DNA of 64,000 nt from DASVFB01 sp963815965 (lineage in GTDB: Bacteria; Actinomycetota; Thermoleophilia; Gaiellales; Gaiellaceae): contig CAWFIT010000002.1 of NCBI GenBank assembly GCA_963815965.1, positions 62,001 to 126,000 of the forward strand. The letters run 5' to 3'. Positions 1-9,160 of this stretch are shown one piece after another. The notes below the pieces were generated by a model. It had not been told where the DNA came from. It did no database searches and saw nothing but the letters and a program-made list of their open reading frames with translations. Each line of letters opens with the position of its first letter. Position 1 is the first letter of the stretch. Position numbers and translations under genes: made by a program.

Positions 1-2900
1 CTATCGGGACCGCCGTACTCCGTGGTCGGCGAGCAGCCGGCGAGGCCGGCGGTGGCGTCGCTGCCGGAGAAGCTGACGGTGAGTGGGTGGTTGTACCAGC
101 CGTTGCTGTCCGCGGCTCGGCTCGGGCTCGCGGTCGCGGTGGGCGGTGTGGCGTCGTATTTGAAGGGAAGGCTGGCGGTGGTGACGTTGCCGGCCTTGTC
201 GGTGCAGGTGCCGCTGACGGTCGCGCTGGGGTTGTCGGGGCTGCTGTAGCTCGTCGAGGTGCAGCCGGCGATGCCGGCGGTGGCGTCGCTGCCGGCGACG
301 TTGATGGTGAGTGGGTGGTTGTACCAGCCGTTGCTGTCCGCGGGCCGACTCGCGCTCGCGGTCGCCGTGGGCGGTGTGGAGTCGTACTTGAGCGGCAGGT
401 TCGCCGTCCCGACGTTGCCGGCCTTGTCGGTGCAGGAGCCGCCGACGGTCGCGCTGTCGTTGTCAGGCCCGTTGTAGCCGACCGGCGCGGAGCAGCCGGC
501 GATGCCGGCGGTGGCGTCGCTGCCGGAGAAGCTGATCGTGAGCGCGCTGTTGTACCAGCCGTTGGCGTTCGGGGCACGGCTCGGGTCAGCCGTGGCAGCC
601 GGCGGGGTCGAGTCGTACTTGAGCGGCAGGCCGGCGGTGGCGACGTTGCCTGCGTTGTCGGTGCAGGTGCCGCTGACGGTGGCGCTCGCGTTGTCCGTGC
701 TGTAGCCGACCGGTGCGGAGCAGGCGTTGAGGCCGGCGGTGGCGTCGCTGCCGGAGAAGCTGACCGTGAGTGGGTGGTTGTACCAGCCGTTGGTGTCCGC
801 GGCTCGGCTGGCGGCTGCGGTCGCGGTGGGCGCTGTCGCGTCGTACTTGAAGCGGCAGGCTGGCGGTGGCGACGTTGCCCGCCTTGTCGGTGCAGGTGCC
901 GCTGACGGTCGCGCTGGGGTTGTCGGGGCTGCTGTAGCTCGTCGAGGTGCAGCCGGCGATGCCGGCGGTGGCGTCGCTGCCGGCGAAGCTGACGGTGAGT
1001 GGGTGGTTGTACCAGCCGTCGTTGTCCGCGGCTCGGCTCGGGCTCGCGGTCGCGGTGGGCGGTGTGGCGTCGTATTTGAAGGGAAGGCTGGCGGTGGTGA
1101 CGTTGCCGGCCTTGTCGGTGCAGGTGCCGCTGACGGTCGCGCTGGGGTTGTCGGGGCTGCTGTAGCTCGTCGAGGTGCAGCCGGCGATGCCGGCGGTGGT
1201 GTCGCTGCCGGCGACGTTGATGGTGAGTGGGTGGTTGTACCAGCCGTTGCTGTCCGCGGGCCGACTCGCGCTCGCGGTCGCGGTGGGCGCCGTGGAGTCG
1301 TACTTGAGCGGCAGGTTCGCCGTCCCGACGTTGCCGGCCTTGTCGGTGCAGGAGCCGCCGACGGTCGCGCTGTCGTTGTCAGGCCCGTTGTAGCCGACCG
1401 GCGCGGAGCAGCCGGCGATGCCGGCGGTGGCGTCGCTGCCGGCGAAGCTGACCGTGAGCGCGCTGTTGTACCAGCCGTTGGCGTTCGGGGCACGGCTCGG
1501 GTCAGCCGTGGCAGCCGGCGGGGTCGAGTCGTACTTGAAGCGGCAGGCTGGCGGTGGCGACGTTGCCTGCGTTGTCGGTGCAGGTGCCGCTGACGGTGGC
1601 GCTCGCGTTGTCCGTGCTGTAGCCGACCGGTGCGGAGCAGGCGTTGAGGCCGGCGGTGGCGTCGCTGCCGGAGAAGCTGACGGTGAGTGGGTGGTTGTAC
1701 CAGCCGTTGGTGTCCGCGGCTCGGCTGGCGGCTGCGGTCGCGGTGGGCGCTGTGGCGTCGTACTTGAAGGGCAGGCTGGCGGTGGCGACGTTGCCCGCTT
1801 TGTCGGTGCAGGTGCCGCTGACGGTCGCGCTGGCGTTGTCCGTGCTGTAGCCGACCGGTGCGGAGCAGGCGTTGAGGCCGGCGGTGGCGTCGCTGCCGGA
1901 GAAGCTGACGGTGAGTGGGTGGTTGTACCAGCCGTTGCGTGTCCGCGGCTCGGCTGGCGGCTGCGGTCGCGGTGGGCGCTGTCGACGTCGTACTTGAAGG
2001 GCAGGCTGGCGGTGGCGACGTTGCCGGCCTTGTCGGTGCAGGTGCCGCTGACGGTGGCGCTCGCGTTGTCCGTGCTGTAGCCGACCGGTGCGGAGCAGGC
2101 GTTGAGGCCGGCGGTGGCGTCGCTGCCGGAGAAGCTGACGGTGAGTGGGTGGTTGTACCAGCCGTTGGTGTCCGCGGCTCGGCTCGGCGGCTCGCGGTCG
2201 CGGTGGGCGGTGTGGCGTCGTACTTGAAGGGCAGGCTGGCGGTGGCGACGTTGCCCGCTTTGTCGGTGCAGGTGCCGCTGACGGTCGCGCTGGCGTTGTC
2301 GGGGCCTGTGTAGTCGACGGGGAGCAGCCGGCGATGCCGGCGGTGGCGTCGCTGCCGGCGACGTTGATGGTGAGCGCGTGGTTGTACCAGCCGTTGCTGT
2401 CCGCGGGCCGACTCGGGCTCGCGGTCGCCGTGGGCGGTGTGGAGTCGTACTTGAGCGGCAGGTTCGCCGTCCCGACGTTGCCTGCGTTGTCGGTGCAGGT
2501 GCCGCTGACGGTGGCGCTCGTCGTTGTCCGTGCTGTAGCCGACCGGTGCGGAGCAGGCGTTGAGGCCGGCGGTGGCGTCGCTGCCGGAGAAGCTGACGGT
2601 GAGTGGGTGGTTGTACCAGCCGTTGGTGTCCGCGGCTCGGCTGGCGGCTGCGGTCGCGGTGGGCGCTGTCGAGTCGTACTTGAAGGGCAGGCTGGCGGTG
2701 GCGACGTTGCCCGCGTTGTCGGTGCAGGTGCCGCTGACGGTGGCGCTCGCGTTGTCCGTGCTGTAGCCGACCGGTGCGGAGCAGGCGTTGAGGCCGGCGG
2801 TGGCGTCGCTGCCGGAGAAGCTGACGGTGAGTGGGTGGTTGTACCAGCCGTTGGTGTCCGCGGCTCGGCTCGCGCTCGCCGTCGCCGTCGGCGGTGTCTT
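1..2900. repeat. Tandem 228-bp coding repeats with a 916-bp higher-order period
   Basis: A recognisable 24-bp segment recurs at 81, 309, 540, 768, 997, 1225, 1456, 1685, 1913, 2143, 2372, 2601 and 2829. Spacing is 228 or 231 bp where the frame is kept and 229 or 230 bp where it is not. Blocks of four units (81/309/540/768) recur almost identically 916-917 bp later (997/1225/1456/1685), so the array grew partly by block duplication. The repeats lie inside the Ig-like gene. Confidence 0.9.
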
Positions 2901-3233
2901 GTCGATCTTGAACGTTCTGCTTACCGTCACAGTCTCCGTCCCGTCGACGTTCGAAGCGGAGCACGTGAGCGTCGTCCCCGTCGTATCGGTCGTGAGAGTC
3001 TTGGCGTCGCACCCACTCGAGTCGGCGGCGCCCGAGACGTTCCAGTTGACGGTGACGTTGCTCGTGTACCAGTTGTTCGTACCGAGCGTCCCGGTGATCA
3101 CGGGGTCGATGGTGATGGCGTCGGGTGCGCCGGCGGCGCTCGGCACGGAAACAAGACTCGTCGCCGCCACGATGACGAGCGCGAGCTTCAACACCTGTTC
3201 CCCGAGACGGATAGCGCTAAGCAACGACGACAT
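1..3233 (-). pseudogene. Secreted Ig-like repeat protein, frame broken several times, C-terminus beyond window
   Basis: The start is ATG at 3233. A signal-like segment (KLALVIVAATSLVSVPSAAGA) is followed by a unique region and then 13 Ig-like units of about 76 residues, each with NGWYNHPLTVSFSGSD, two cysteines and CTDKAGNV. Repeated Ig-like folds of this kind make extended surface stalks or adhesins; the specific role here is unknown. The reading frame does not hold. Unit spacing departs from 228 bp by +1 near 850 and 1540, +2 over 1937-1983, a net +1 over 2185-2315 (+2, then -1), and +1 near 2522, so no single frame covers it. Either the gene is decayed or the consensus has small insertions. 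The gene runs off the left edge. Confidence 0.75.
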
Positions 3234-3412
3234 CCGTGGTTCTCAACCCCCCAACGCTGCGGTCGTTGCGCCGATGCTACGTCCCTGTCATAGCTCTGTC
3301 AATTGCCAGTGGCGGACGTGCAGGGCCGCTGAGCCGGCGGTCGGCACCTCGAGCTCGAGGTGCCGACCGACGAAATCGCCGAGCTCTACGCCGAGCTCGC
3401 GACGCGCGCCAT

Positions 3413-4450
3413 CTAGGGGAGGATCCCCCGGTCGACGAAGGCCTGGGTCACGACGGCTGCCGCGCCGGCGCCGTAGAGACTCTGCGCTGCGGCGACGGTG
3501 CTCTTTGCGAGGTCGGTCATCGTCGTCCCCGGGAAGTCGAACGATCCCTGCAGGATGATCGTGTCGGCCTTCTCGTGGCCTAGCGCCTGGCGGATGTCCC
3601 AGAGAGCACGCGACCAGATCTGGCCGTCGTGGTGCACCTCGCCGTTGAGGTCGGCCGGATAGTGGAGGTTCTTGTCGACGGTGCGCAGGCAGTGCGGAAC
3701 GCTGCTCGTGTATGAGGTCGCGTCCCAGTCCGCGACGCACGGAAGCGGCTCGAGCTCGGGAACGCCCAGCGCCGTCGCGACGACGTCGGAGACGGTGACG
3801 GCCCAGTAGTCGGCGAAGCCCTCGCTGATCGCACCCGCCTCTTCGGACGCGAACGAGAAGTTCTGCGCGAAGTGGATCGCGTGGCCGTACTCATGCAGGA
3901 TCACCTCCGCGTCCTCGGCGTCGTCGACGCCTCCCTTCCCGAAGCGGAGCTCGTTCTTGTTGTGGTCGTCGGTCGCGAACGAGTTGTCGACGCCCCACTG
4001 GTTGATCCTCACATTCTGCGGCCGGTTGTCGATCCCGCGCATAGACGTTCCGAACCCGAGATGCTGGATGTAGTTCTGCGCCGCGGTGATCCAGAAGTAG
4101 GCCATCACCTGCTCGAACTCGTCCTGGTTGCGCCTGTACCGGAACGTGTTCGTGGCGGAGTACGCAAGGTTTCCGGTGCTGCTGTAGACGTTCGCGTAGT
4201 CGCCGCTCAGGAAGCCGCTCCCATCGAGGTGCGTCAGAGGAACGTCGTAATAAGCCGCAGACGGCACGGCGGCATCCGAGTCTTTCTGGTCGGTGAGCGA
4301 CTCGTTTCCGAGGCTCTGCACCGGATTCGAAACGAAGACCGAGCCCACTCCCGTGTCCCCGCCCGGTCCTGGCTTCTTCGCTATCGCAGCACCGACGACG
4401 ACGACGCTTGCCGCCATGGCGATGCCCAACGCAACGATGACGCTCCGCAT
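3413..4450 (-). CDS. Secreted zinc metalloprotease, M36/M4-like (gluzincin)
   Basis: 345 residues. ATG 4450 is preferred over ATG 4456 because the GGGGAGG ribosome site ends directly before 4456 and is six bases from 4450. The N-terminus is a signal or anchor segment (VIVALGIAMAASVVVVGAAIA). Near residue 190 is VILHEYGHAIHF, an HExxH zinc site, followed about 25 residues later by SEGFADYWAVT, supplying the third zinc ligand as in thermolysin/fungalysin-type gluzincins. It probably degrades proteins or peptides outside the cell. It is shorter than classical fungalysins and has no clear separate propeptide. It lies downstream of the Ig-like surface gene on the same strand. Confidence 0.8.
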   Translation of the reverse strand: MRSVIVALGIAMAASVVVVGAAIAKKPGPGGDTGVGSVFVSNPVQSLGNESLTDQKDSDAAVPSAAYYDVPLTHLDGSGFLSGDYANVYSSTGNLAYSATNTFRYRRNQDEFEQVMAYFWITAAQNYIQHLGFGTSMRGIDNRPQNVRINQWGVDNSFATDDHNKNELRFGKGGVDDAEDAEVILHEYGHAIHFAQNFSFASEEAGAISEGFADYWAVTVSDVVATALGVPELEPLPCVADWDATSYTSSVPHCLRTVDKNLHYPADLNGEVHHDGQIWSRALWDIRQALGHEKADTIILQGSFDFPGTTMTDLAKSTVAAAQSLYGAGAAAVVTQAFVDRGILP

Positions 4451-4624
4451 GATCATCCTCCCCTAGGTTTGACCGGCTGGAGCGTACCGGACACGCGGCC
4501 GGCTCCACCTCCTTCTCGTCGGGCCGCCAGTAAGCGGCGATCTAGTGGCCTCCTAGCCGAGCTTTAGCGGGCGACTCCAGATTTGTGGTCGAGAGCAATT
4601 GACCCGACCCGAAGGAGGAAGACG

Positions 4625-4834
4625 ATGAAGATCAGGGCCTGGATTCTCGCAGCGACGATCGTCGCCGCGTCAGCATCCTTCACGGCTCCGACCGCGCAGG
4701 CGTGCGCGATCACTCCCGACGGTGAGTGCCTGACCGCCGTCGTGAGGAGCCAGCCGTCGACCGCCATTGGAAAGCACAAGACGATCCAGCCGATCCGCCA
4801 TCAGAGACGGCACAAGCCACCGCTCGAGCCGTAG
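4625..4834 (+). CDS. Small secreted protein of unknown function
   Basis: 69 residues. The start is ATG 4625, set by GAAGGAGGAA just upstream. A typical signal peptide (RAWILAATIVAASASFTAPTAQA) ends at an AQA-C junction, leaving a mature peptide of about 45 residues with two cysteines and a basic, histidine-rich tail. It is transcribed divergently from the metalloprotease. No family is recognised; the strong ribosome site and clean signal peptide argue that it is expressed. Confidence 0.6.
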   Translation: MKIRAWILAATIVAASASFTAPTAQACAITPDGECLTAVVRSQPSTAIGKHKTIQPIRHQRRHKPPLEP

Positions 4835-4931
4835 ACCACACGACTCGACCCGAGACGCGGCCACGGCGCCGAACCGTGGCCGCGCGCCAGACAGCCCTCA
4901 TGCTCTCCACACTGCGGGCTTTGGAAGTCGG

Positions 4932-5210
4932 CTATTGCGTCGGCGCCGTGCCGCGCGTCCCCGTTGGTTTCTCGAGCGAGTCAAGGCGCTTCTCGAGCTC
5001 GCTCACACGGGTGTCGAGCGGATCGTCTTCGCCCAGAACCGTCGCGGCGCTGTGCAGGACATTGCCCACGCCGTCCAGCGTCCCGGCGACGATACGGCGC
5101 GGCAGAGAGAACAGAAGAACCGAGAACCCGCGCAGCACGTCTTCGCCGACATCGGCGACGAGCGAGATGACGTCCTTGTCCTGAGTTTTTTCCGTACGTG
5201 TCTCAGTCAT
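4932..5210 (-). CDS. Small protein with hydrophobic centre and C-terminal coiled coil
   Basis: 92 residues from ATG 5210; upstream in-frame codons are of poor quality and were not used. Acidic N-terminus (MTETRTEKTQDKDVISLVADVGED), then a moderately hydrophobic stretch (VLRGFSVLLFSLPRRIVAGTL), then a heptad-like segment (RVSELEKRLDSLEK). The layout resembles small phasin- or membrane-associated oligomerising proteins, but no family can be assigned. No strong ribosome site is visible. Confidence 0.5.
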   Translation of the reverse strand: MTETRTEKTQDKDVISLVADVGEDVLRGFSVLLFSLPRRIVAGTLDGVGNVLHSAATVLGEDDPLDTRVSELEKRLDSLEKPTGTRGTAPTQ

Positions 5211-5349
5211 GCCGAGACGATAGCGAGTTCCGTGCGAGCAATCGAATTGCTCCTGGGTCGACTGTCCTCCACCGACCCATTGAGCGGATTTCCGGAGTCG
5301 AGCCTGCCGGTGCGGCATGCTGCCAGTTGTGACACAAAGAAGCAAGAGC

Positions 5350-5387
5350 GCCTATGCTCCACGCTCAGTAGCGTGGCTCAAATAGGC
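5350..5387. other. Two-tier hairpin in a gene-poor stretch
   Basis: The stretch 5211-5668 has no convincing gene. At 5350-5387 an outer pair (gcctat/ataggc) encloses an inner perfect pair (ccacgc/gcgtgg) around a six-base loop. It could be a terminator-like or small RNA structure. No U-tract follows. Confidence 0.35.
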
Positions 5388-5432
5388 CAGAACACACTCC
5401 TGCGCGAGTGCGCGGGAATGTCACCCGGATGC

Positions 5433-5471
5433 GCTGTGACCGCAAACCGAGATAGGCCCGGCGGTCACAGC
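5433..5471. other. Perfect 11-bp inverted repeat with 17-base loop
   Basis: gctgtgaccgc (5433-5443) pairs exactly with gcggtcacagc (5461-5471). The loop and right arm contain a 15-mer (5451-5465) that recurs inverted at 10260-10274, in the noncoding end of the IS110-family element. Terminator, operator or element-recognition hairpin are all possible. Confidence 0.4.
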
Positions 5472-5668
5472 ATTGGGTCGCACCGTTCATGAGGATGGGC
5501 CGTCAGAATGGGGCGCGTGGCGCGGACAGCGGCTTGTCAGCCGAGGGTGTGCGGCATCGTCGGGCCGCGCCCTGTCCGATTGTCGAGTCGTGCCTTCACG
5601 CGAGGACGCCGGGCGCACCGGTGCTCCACCAGGAGATCGCGGGTTGGAGATCCGACTAGTTTCACGTG

Positions 5669-6889
5669 ATGAAGGGCCTTCACCCCGGTCTGGTGCTGTT
5701 TGTCGCCGTGCTGTGCGCGGTCGTCGCGGCGGTGACGGCTCCCACGCCGACGACTTCCGCGTTCACCACGCGGTCAGGAGCGACGCACTCGTGCACGAAA
5801 GCCGAGCGGGCGCGGCGCGCGCATCGCGTCGCCACGTACAAGCGGCAGATGAAGCCCGCGCGGCGCGCCTACTTCAAGACTCACCGCTCAAGCCGAGCCC
5901 GCGCGAAGTTCGTTCGCGCCCAGAACGCTCACCTCAGGGCCCTACAGCGCGCCCTTGACAACTGCCGTCGCACGCCGTCGCCACCACGGGGTAGCAACTG
6001 TTTCGCATCGCCCCGTGCCTGCGGATTCCCTGATCCTGCTTCGGGGAATGTCGGCGTCCCAGCGGGGACAACCCTGACTCCCTCCGGGTCGATCACCATC
6101 AACACCGCTGGAACGGTGGTCAATGGCCTCGACGTTCGCGGGACGATCACTGTCAACGCGAAAAACGTCACGATCAAGAACACTCGGGTGACCGGCATCG
6201 GAGCCGGCTGCGGCCCGACTAACACCTGTGGGAACTTCGTGATCCGTGTCGCCTGTGCCTGCACCGTGACAATCTCAAACGTCGAGCTGACCGCAAACCC
6301 ACCAACCACGGTCGAACACGGAATCACGAACGGCAACGGCGGGACGATCAACCTCGATCACGTCTACCAGCACGGAAACATCGACTCGCTGTGCTTCTGC
6401 GGCAACGGGTCGATCTCCGACAGCTATTCCACGATTCATCTGGCGATCGCGCTCGACCATCTCGAGAACCTCTACGTCGACGACGCCAGCCTGAGGATCG
6501 TCCACAACACGTTCCTGAACCAGGCGAACCAGACCGCGAACATCTTCGGGAACACGAACAACGGATCCGACGGGCCCTGCGAGAACCACCTGACCATCGA
6601 CAGGAATCTCCTGGCCGGCGGCGGCTACAGCATCTACCCATGCGCGCACGGCACCTCCGTCGGATCGTCCTCGAGCCAGATCACGAACAACAGGTTCGCG
6701 CGCTGCAAGACCTCCCAGTACCAGGGCGGCGGGGGAACGTGGCTCTGCACGGGCGGCCCCGACTCCTTCGGCTACTACCCGAAAGGCGGCTCGTTCGGCT
6801 ACCTCGCCTACGCGTACTGCGGCAAATCCGCGGCCCATACCTGGAGCGGGAACGTCTGGGACGACAACAACACGACCATCACCTGCTGA
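5669..6889 (+). CDS. Secreted right-handed beta-helix protein
   Basis: 406 residues from ATG 5669; a GTG directly before it (5666) is an alternative. A signal peptide (LVLFVAVLCAVVAAVTA) is followed by a basic, Arg/Ala-rich region (about 40-105), then a series of short beta-strand turns (GTVVNGLDVRGTITVNAKNVTIKNTRV; ISNVELTANPPTTVEHGITNG; RIVHNTFLNQ; QITNNRFARC) typical of parallel beta-helix surface proteins and polysaccharide lyases. Many cysteines in the helix suggest disulphides. No catalytic residues can be assigned, so substrate is unknown. It could be a carbohydrate-active enzyme or a purely structural protein. Confidence 0.75.
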   Translation: MKGLHPGLVLFVAVLCAVVAAVTAPTPTTSAFTTRSGATHSCTKAERARRAHRVATYKRQMKPARRAYFKTHRSSRARAKFVRAQNAHLRALQRALDNCRRTPSPPRGSNCFASPRACGFPDPASGNVGVPAGTTLTPSGSITINTAGTVVNGLDVRGTITVNAKNVTIKNTRVTGIGAGCGPTNTCGNFVIRVACACTVTISNVELTANPPTTVEHGITNGNGGTINLDHVYQHGNIDSLCFCGNGSISDSYSTIHLAIALDHLENLYVDDASLRIVHNTFLNQANQTANIFGNTNNGSDGPCENHLTIDRNLLAGGGYSIYPCAHGTSVGSSSSQITNNRFARCKTSQYQGGGGTWLCTGGPDSFGYYPKGGSFGYLAYAYCGKSAAHTWSGNVWDDNNTTITC

Positions 6890-6890
6890 C

Positions 6891-7070
6891 TCAACGGGCC
6901 GTGCCCTGCGCCCTCAAGAGGGGCTCGCGTCCCGCGCCTCGTGGCGGCCAGAACGACTCGACCTCGAACCCAAGCATGGTGGGGTACCAGTCGACTGCTC
7001 GACGAAGGTCGGCCACGTTGGTCCGAACGCAATCCAGACCGGCCACGGCAGCGTAGACCCCGTGGCGATC
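6891..7070 (-). pseudogene. Truncated VOC (glyoxalase-like) fragment
   Basis: In one minus-strand frame about 45 residues (VAGLDCVRTNVADLRRAVDW and on through MLGFEVESF) match the first beta-alpha-beta unit of a vicinal-oxygen-chelate domain. The frame ends after REPLLRAQGTAR, well short of the usual 120 or more residues, and the upstream sequence in the same frame is not protein-like. It is best read as a gene remnant. Confidence 0.4.
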
Positions 7071-7118
7071 GGCGCGTCGCCGGTGAGGCCCCTTCCAGGC
7101 TGCCGCGCTGCAGGCGCG

Positions 7119-7175
7119 CCGCCGTACCCGAACGCGTTTGGGCACGCGCGGGTGTCGCGGCTTGGTGGTTCGTGA
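7119..7175 (+). repeat. C-terminal relic of dispersed mini-protein family A (copy A1)
   Basis: It encodes PPYPNAFGHARVSRLGGS followed by a stop, matching the tail of copies at 12130, 28990 and 32970. Only the last quarter of the unit survives. Confidence 0.6.
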
Positions 7176-7206
7176 CGGCGGAGTCGCCGCGCGCGCCCTT
7201 GAAAAG

Positions 7207-7238
7207 GCGAGGAGCAACCCATCATGGTTGCCCCTCGC
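7207..7238. terminator. Possible hairpin terminator
   Basis: gcgagg-a-gcaacc (7207-7219) pairs with ggttgc-c-cctcgc (7226-7238), leaving one mismatch and a short loop. It sits in a region of gene remnants; no U-tract is visible. Confidence 0.35.
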
Positions 7239-7379
7239 GGTCGCTCTCGGTCAACGGCGCTCTCGCCACTTGCGGCTCGCCGAAACCGTAACTGCTAAAG
7301 GCGTGACGTGACATTCCGCGGTTCTCATCGCGTCTGCGGGCCTTCCACGCTCAGCACTGCTTGAAGTCCGGAACGCGGC

Positions 7380-7602
7380 TTACCGCGTGTAGTGGTCGAT
7401 GGCTCCGCTGAGGACGCCGGAACTAGCGCCCGTCGTTTGGTCCAAGGTGCTTTTCAGCGTGAAAGTGCCGGTTGCGTCGGCGAAGCGTCCCGTGCCGTCG
7501 GTGATGGTGTAGACCTCGACAATCGAGAGCGTGGTGGGACTCGTCCGAGTCGCCTTTCCGGCGACCGTGACGAGCAAGCCGTATCGACCGACGCTGGATA
7601 GT
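7380..7602 (-). pseudogene. C-terminal fragment of a secreted-type beta-barrel protein
   Basis: The last 70 or so residues on this strand (TSPTTLSIVEVYTITDGTGR and on through FADATGTFTLKSTL, ending HYTR) look like a real protein tail. The motif GTGRFADATGTFTL is common in small secreted beta-barrel proteins. There is no start codon or signal peptide, and the sequence upstream is occupied by the MFS gene, so this is probably a remnant. Confidence 0.4.
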
Positions 7603-7610
7603 CTCGGACG

Positions 7611-8840
7611 GTGATCGCGGCCGCGACGTCCACATCGGGTCGGGCCGCGCCCGCTCCCGAAGTCCGGCGTGCGCGACGCGGGACGGCGACGGTGTTCGCG
7701 GTGCACGGATGCGTCACAGGCAGCTTCGCGGCCCGCATTCCGTGGATCGCGTCGCACGTCGGTGTCGGCGTCGGCCATCTCGGGATCGCGCTGCTCATGC
7801 CGGGGATCGGCGCCCTGCTCGCCATGCCCTTCTCGGGCCGTCTCGCTCACCGCTTCGCGCTCCGCCCGTTCGTCACGGCCACGATCGTTGCATGGTGCGC
7901 GTGCCTCGTTCTGCCGGCGCTGCCGACGTCGCTCGTGGCGCTCTGCGCCGTCCTGCTCGTCTTCGGCGCGGTCGCCGGGCTCGCGGACATGGCGATGAAT
8001 GCGGAGGGCGTTCTCGTGGAGAAGCTGTTCGGCCGGTCGGTGATGTCGAGCCTGCACGGCTTTTGGAGCGTGGGCGTACTGGTCGGGTCGGCCGTCTCGG
8101 CCCTCGCGTCCCACGCCGGCATCGACACTCGGGTTCAGTTCGCGTTCGAGGCGCTCGTCCTCGCCACGGTCGGCGCCGCAGTCGCGCAGCTGCTGATCGA
8201 GGACCCGACGACGACCGACGCGCCTGCGCCGCCGCACTTCGCGCTCCCGACCCGGCCCGTCCTCCTGATCGGGCTCGTCGGCCTCTGCGCCGTCTTCGGC
8301 GAGCAGGCCGGGACCGACTGGTCGGCGTTCTATATCCGCAACGAGCTCGGCGGGTCGGCGAGCGTCGCAGCGCTCGCGGTCTCGGCGTTCGCCGTCGCGA
8401 TGGCGACGGTCAGACTCATGGGCGACCGTGTGATCCGCAGGCTGGGGCCGGTCCGTACCGTCCGCATCTCAGGGGCGTGCGCCTTCGTCGGCGCGATCGC
8501 GGTCGTGCTGGCGCCCGGCCTTGCGGTCGGCCTCCTCGGCTTCGCGCTGCTCGGGATCGGCCTCGCCGTCGTCGTCCCGCTCGTGTTCGCGGCGGCCGGG
8601 CGCGTGGGCGCCCATCCCGCGCGCAGCATTGCCGGCGTCGCCGTCGTCGCCTACGCGAGCGGCCTCGTCGCACCGGGGGTGATCGGCGGCATCGCCTCGG
8701 CGTCGTCGCTGACGACGTCGTTCTGCGTCGTCGCCGCCCTGGTGGGAGTCATCGCGTTGGCCGCGGGCGTGCTTCGCCCGCGGCAACTAGCCTCCGAGAC
8801 GAGTTCCGCCACCACCGGGTCGACGCCGGCCGAGATCTAG
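7611..8840 (+). CDS. MFS transporter, YbjJ-like
   Basis: 409 residues from GTG 7611. About twelve hydrophobic segments, with a loop between helices 6 and 7 (EDPTTTDAPAPPHFALPTRP). The segment SVMSSLHGFWSVGVLVGSAV after helix 4, together with GLADMAMNAEGVLVEKLFG, is the pattern of the YbjJ-type MFS group, whose substrates are mostly unknown. It resides in the cytoplasmic membrane. It stands alone; the IS element begins about 50 bp downstream. Confidence 0.85.
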   Translation: MIAAATSTSGRAAPAPEVRRARRGTATVFAVHGCVTGSFAARIPWIASHVGVGVGHLGIALLMPGIGALLAMPFSGRLAHRFALRPFVTATIVAWCACLVLPALPTSLVALCAVLLVFGAVAGLADMAMNAEGVLVEKLFGRSVMSSLHGFWSVGVLVGSAVSALASHAGIDTRVQFAFEALVLATVGAAVAQLLIEDPTTTDAPAPPHFALPTRPVLLIGLVGLCAVFGEQAGTDWSAFYIRNELGGSASVAALAVSAFAVAMATVRLMGDRVIRRLGPVRTVRISGACAFVGAIAVVLAPGLAVGLLGFALLGIGLAVVVPLVFAAAGRVGAHPARSIAGVAVVAYASGLVAPGVIGGIASASSLTTSFCVVAALVGVIALAAGVLRPRQLASETSSATTGSTPAEI

Positions 8841-8899
8841 ACGAAGAGCCTCGACGAGCCGCGCGTCAGGCGTCATTCCGGAACACTCATATGGAGTGC

Positions 8900-9160
8900 G
8901 GGCTGTCAACTGCGCAGGGGTGGATGGCCCCGCTGGTTTGCGGGTCGGTTCGGCGGGGGGAGCGCATCGGCTGTCGTCGACGGCTGTGTCGCGACTCATA
9001 TGCGCGGGTTGGTGCCGCATGACCGGATGTGCGAGATGAGGAGCGGGGCCGTTCTCTGGCGGCGAGCGTGGCCGGTTAGGGCTGCTCACAGTGTTCCCTC
9101 GGGTCGCTCCTCGCGTCGGTGCGCCGGTGCGCTCTCCTCGCCGAGCGGTTGGTGGTGCGG
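8900..9160 (-). ncRNA. Candidate bridge/seek RNA region of the IS element
   Basis: It is a noncoding stretch between the transposase stop and the subterminal repeat. No protein frame looks real here. The assignment follows from the position of guide RNAs in IS1111-type elements, not from a recognised structure. Confidence 0.3.

Noticed and set aside
586..3012. 808-codon minus-strand open frame taken as the true Ig-like gene
   Set aside because: It is in frame with the repeat only in the middle; both ends are out-of-frame readings of the same repeats.
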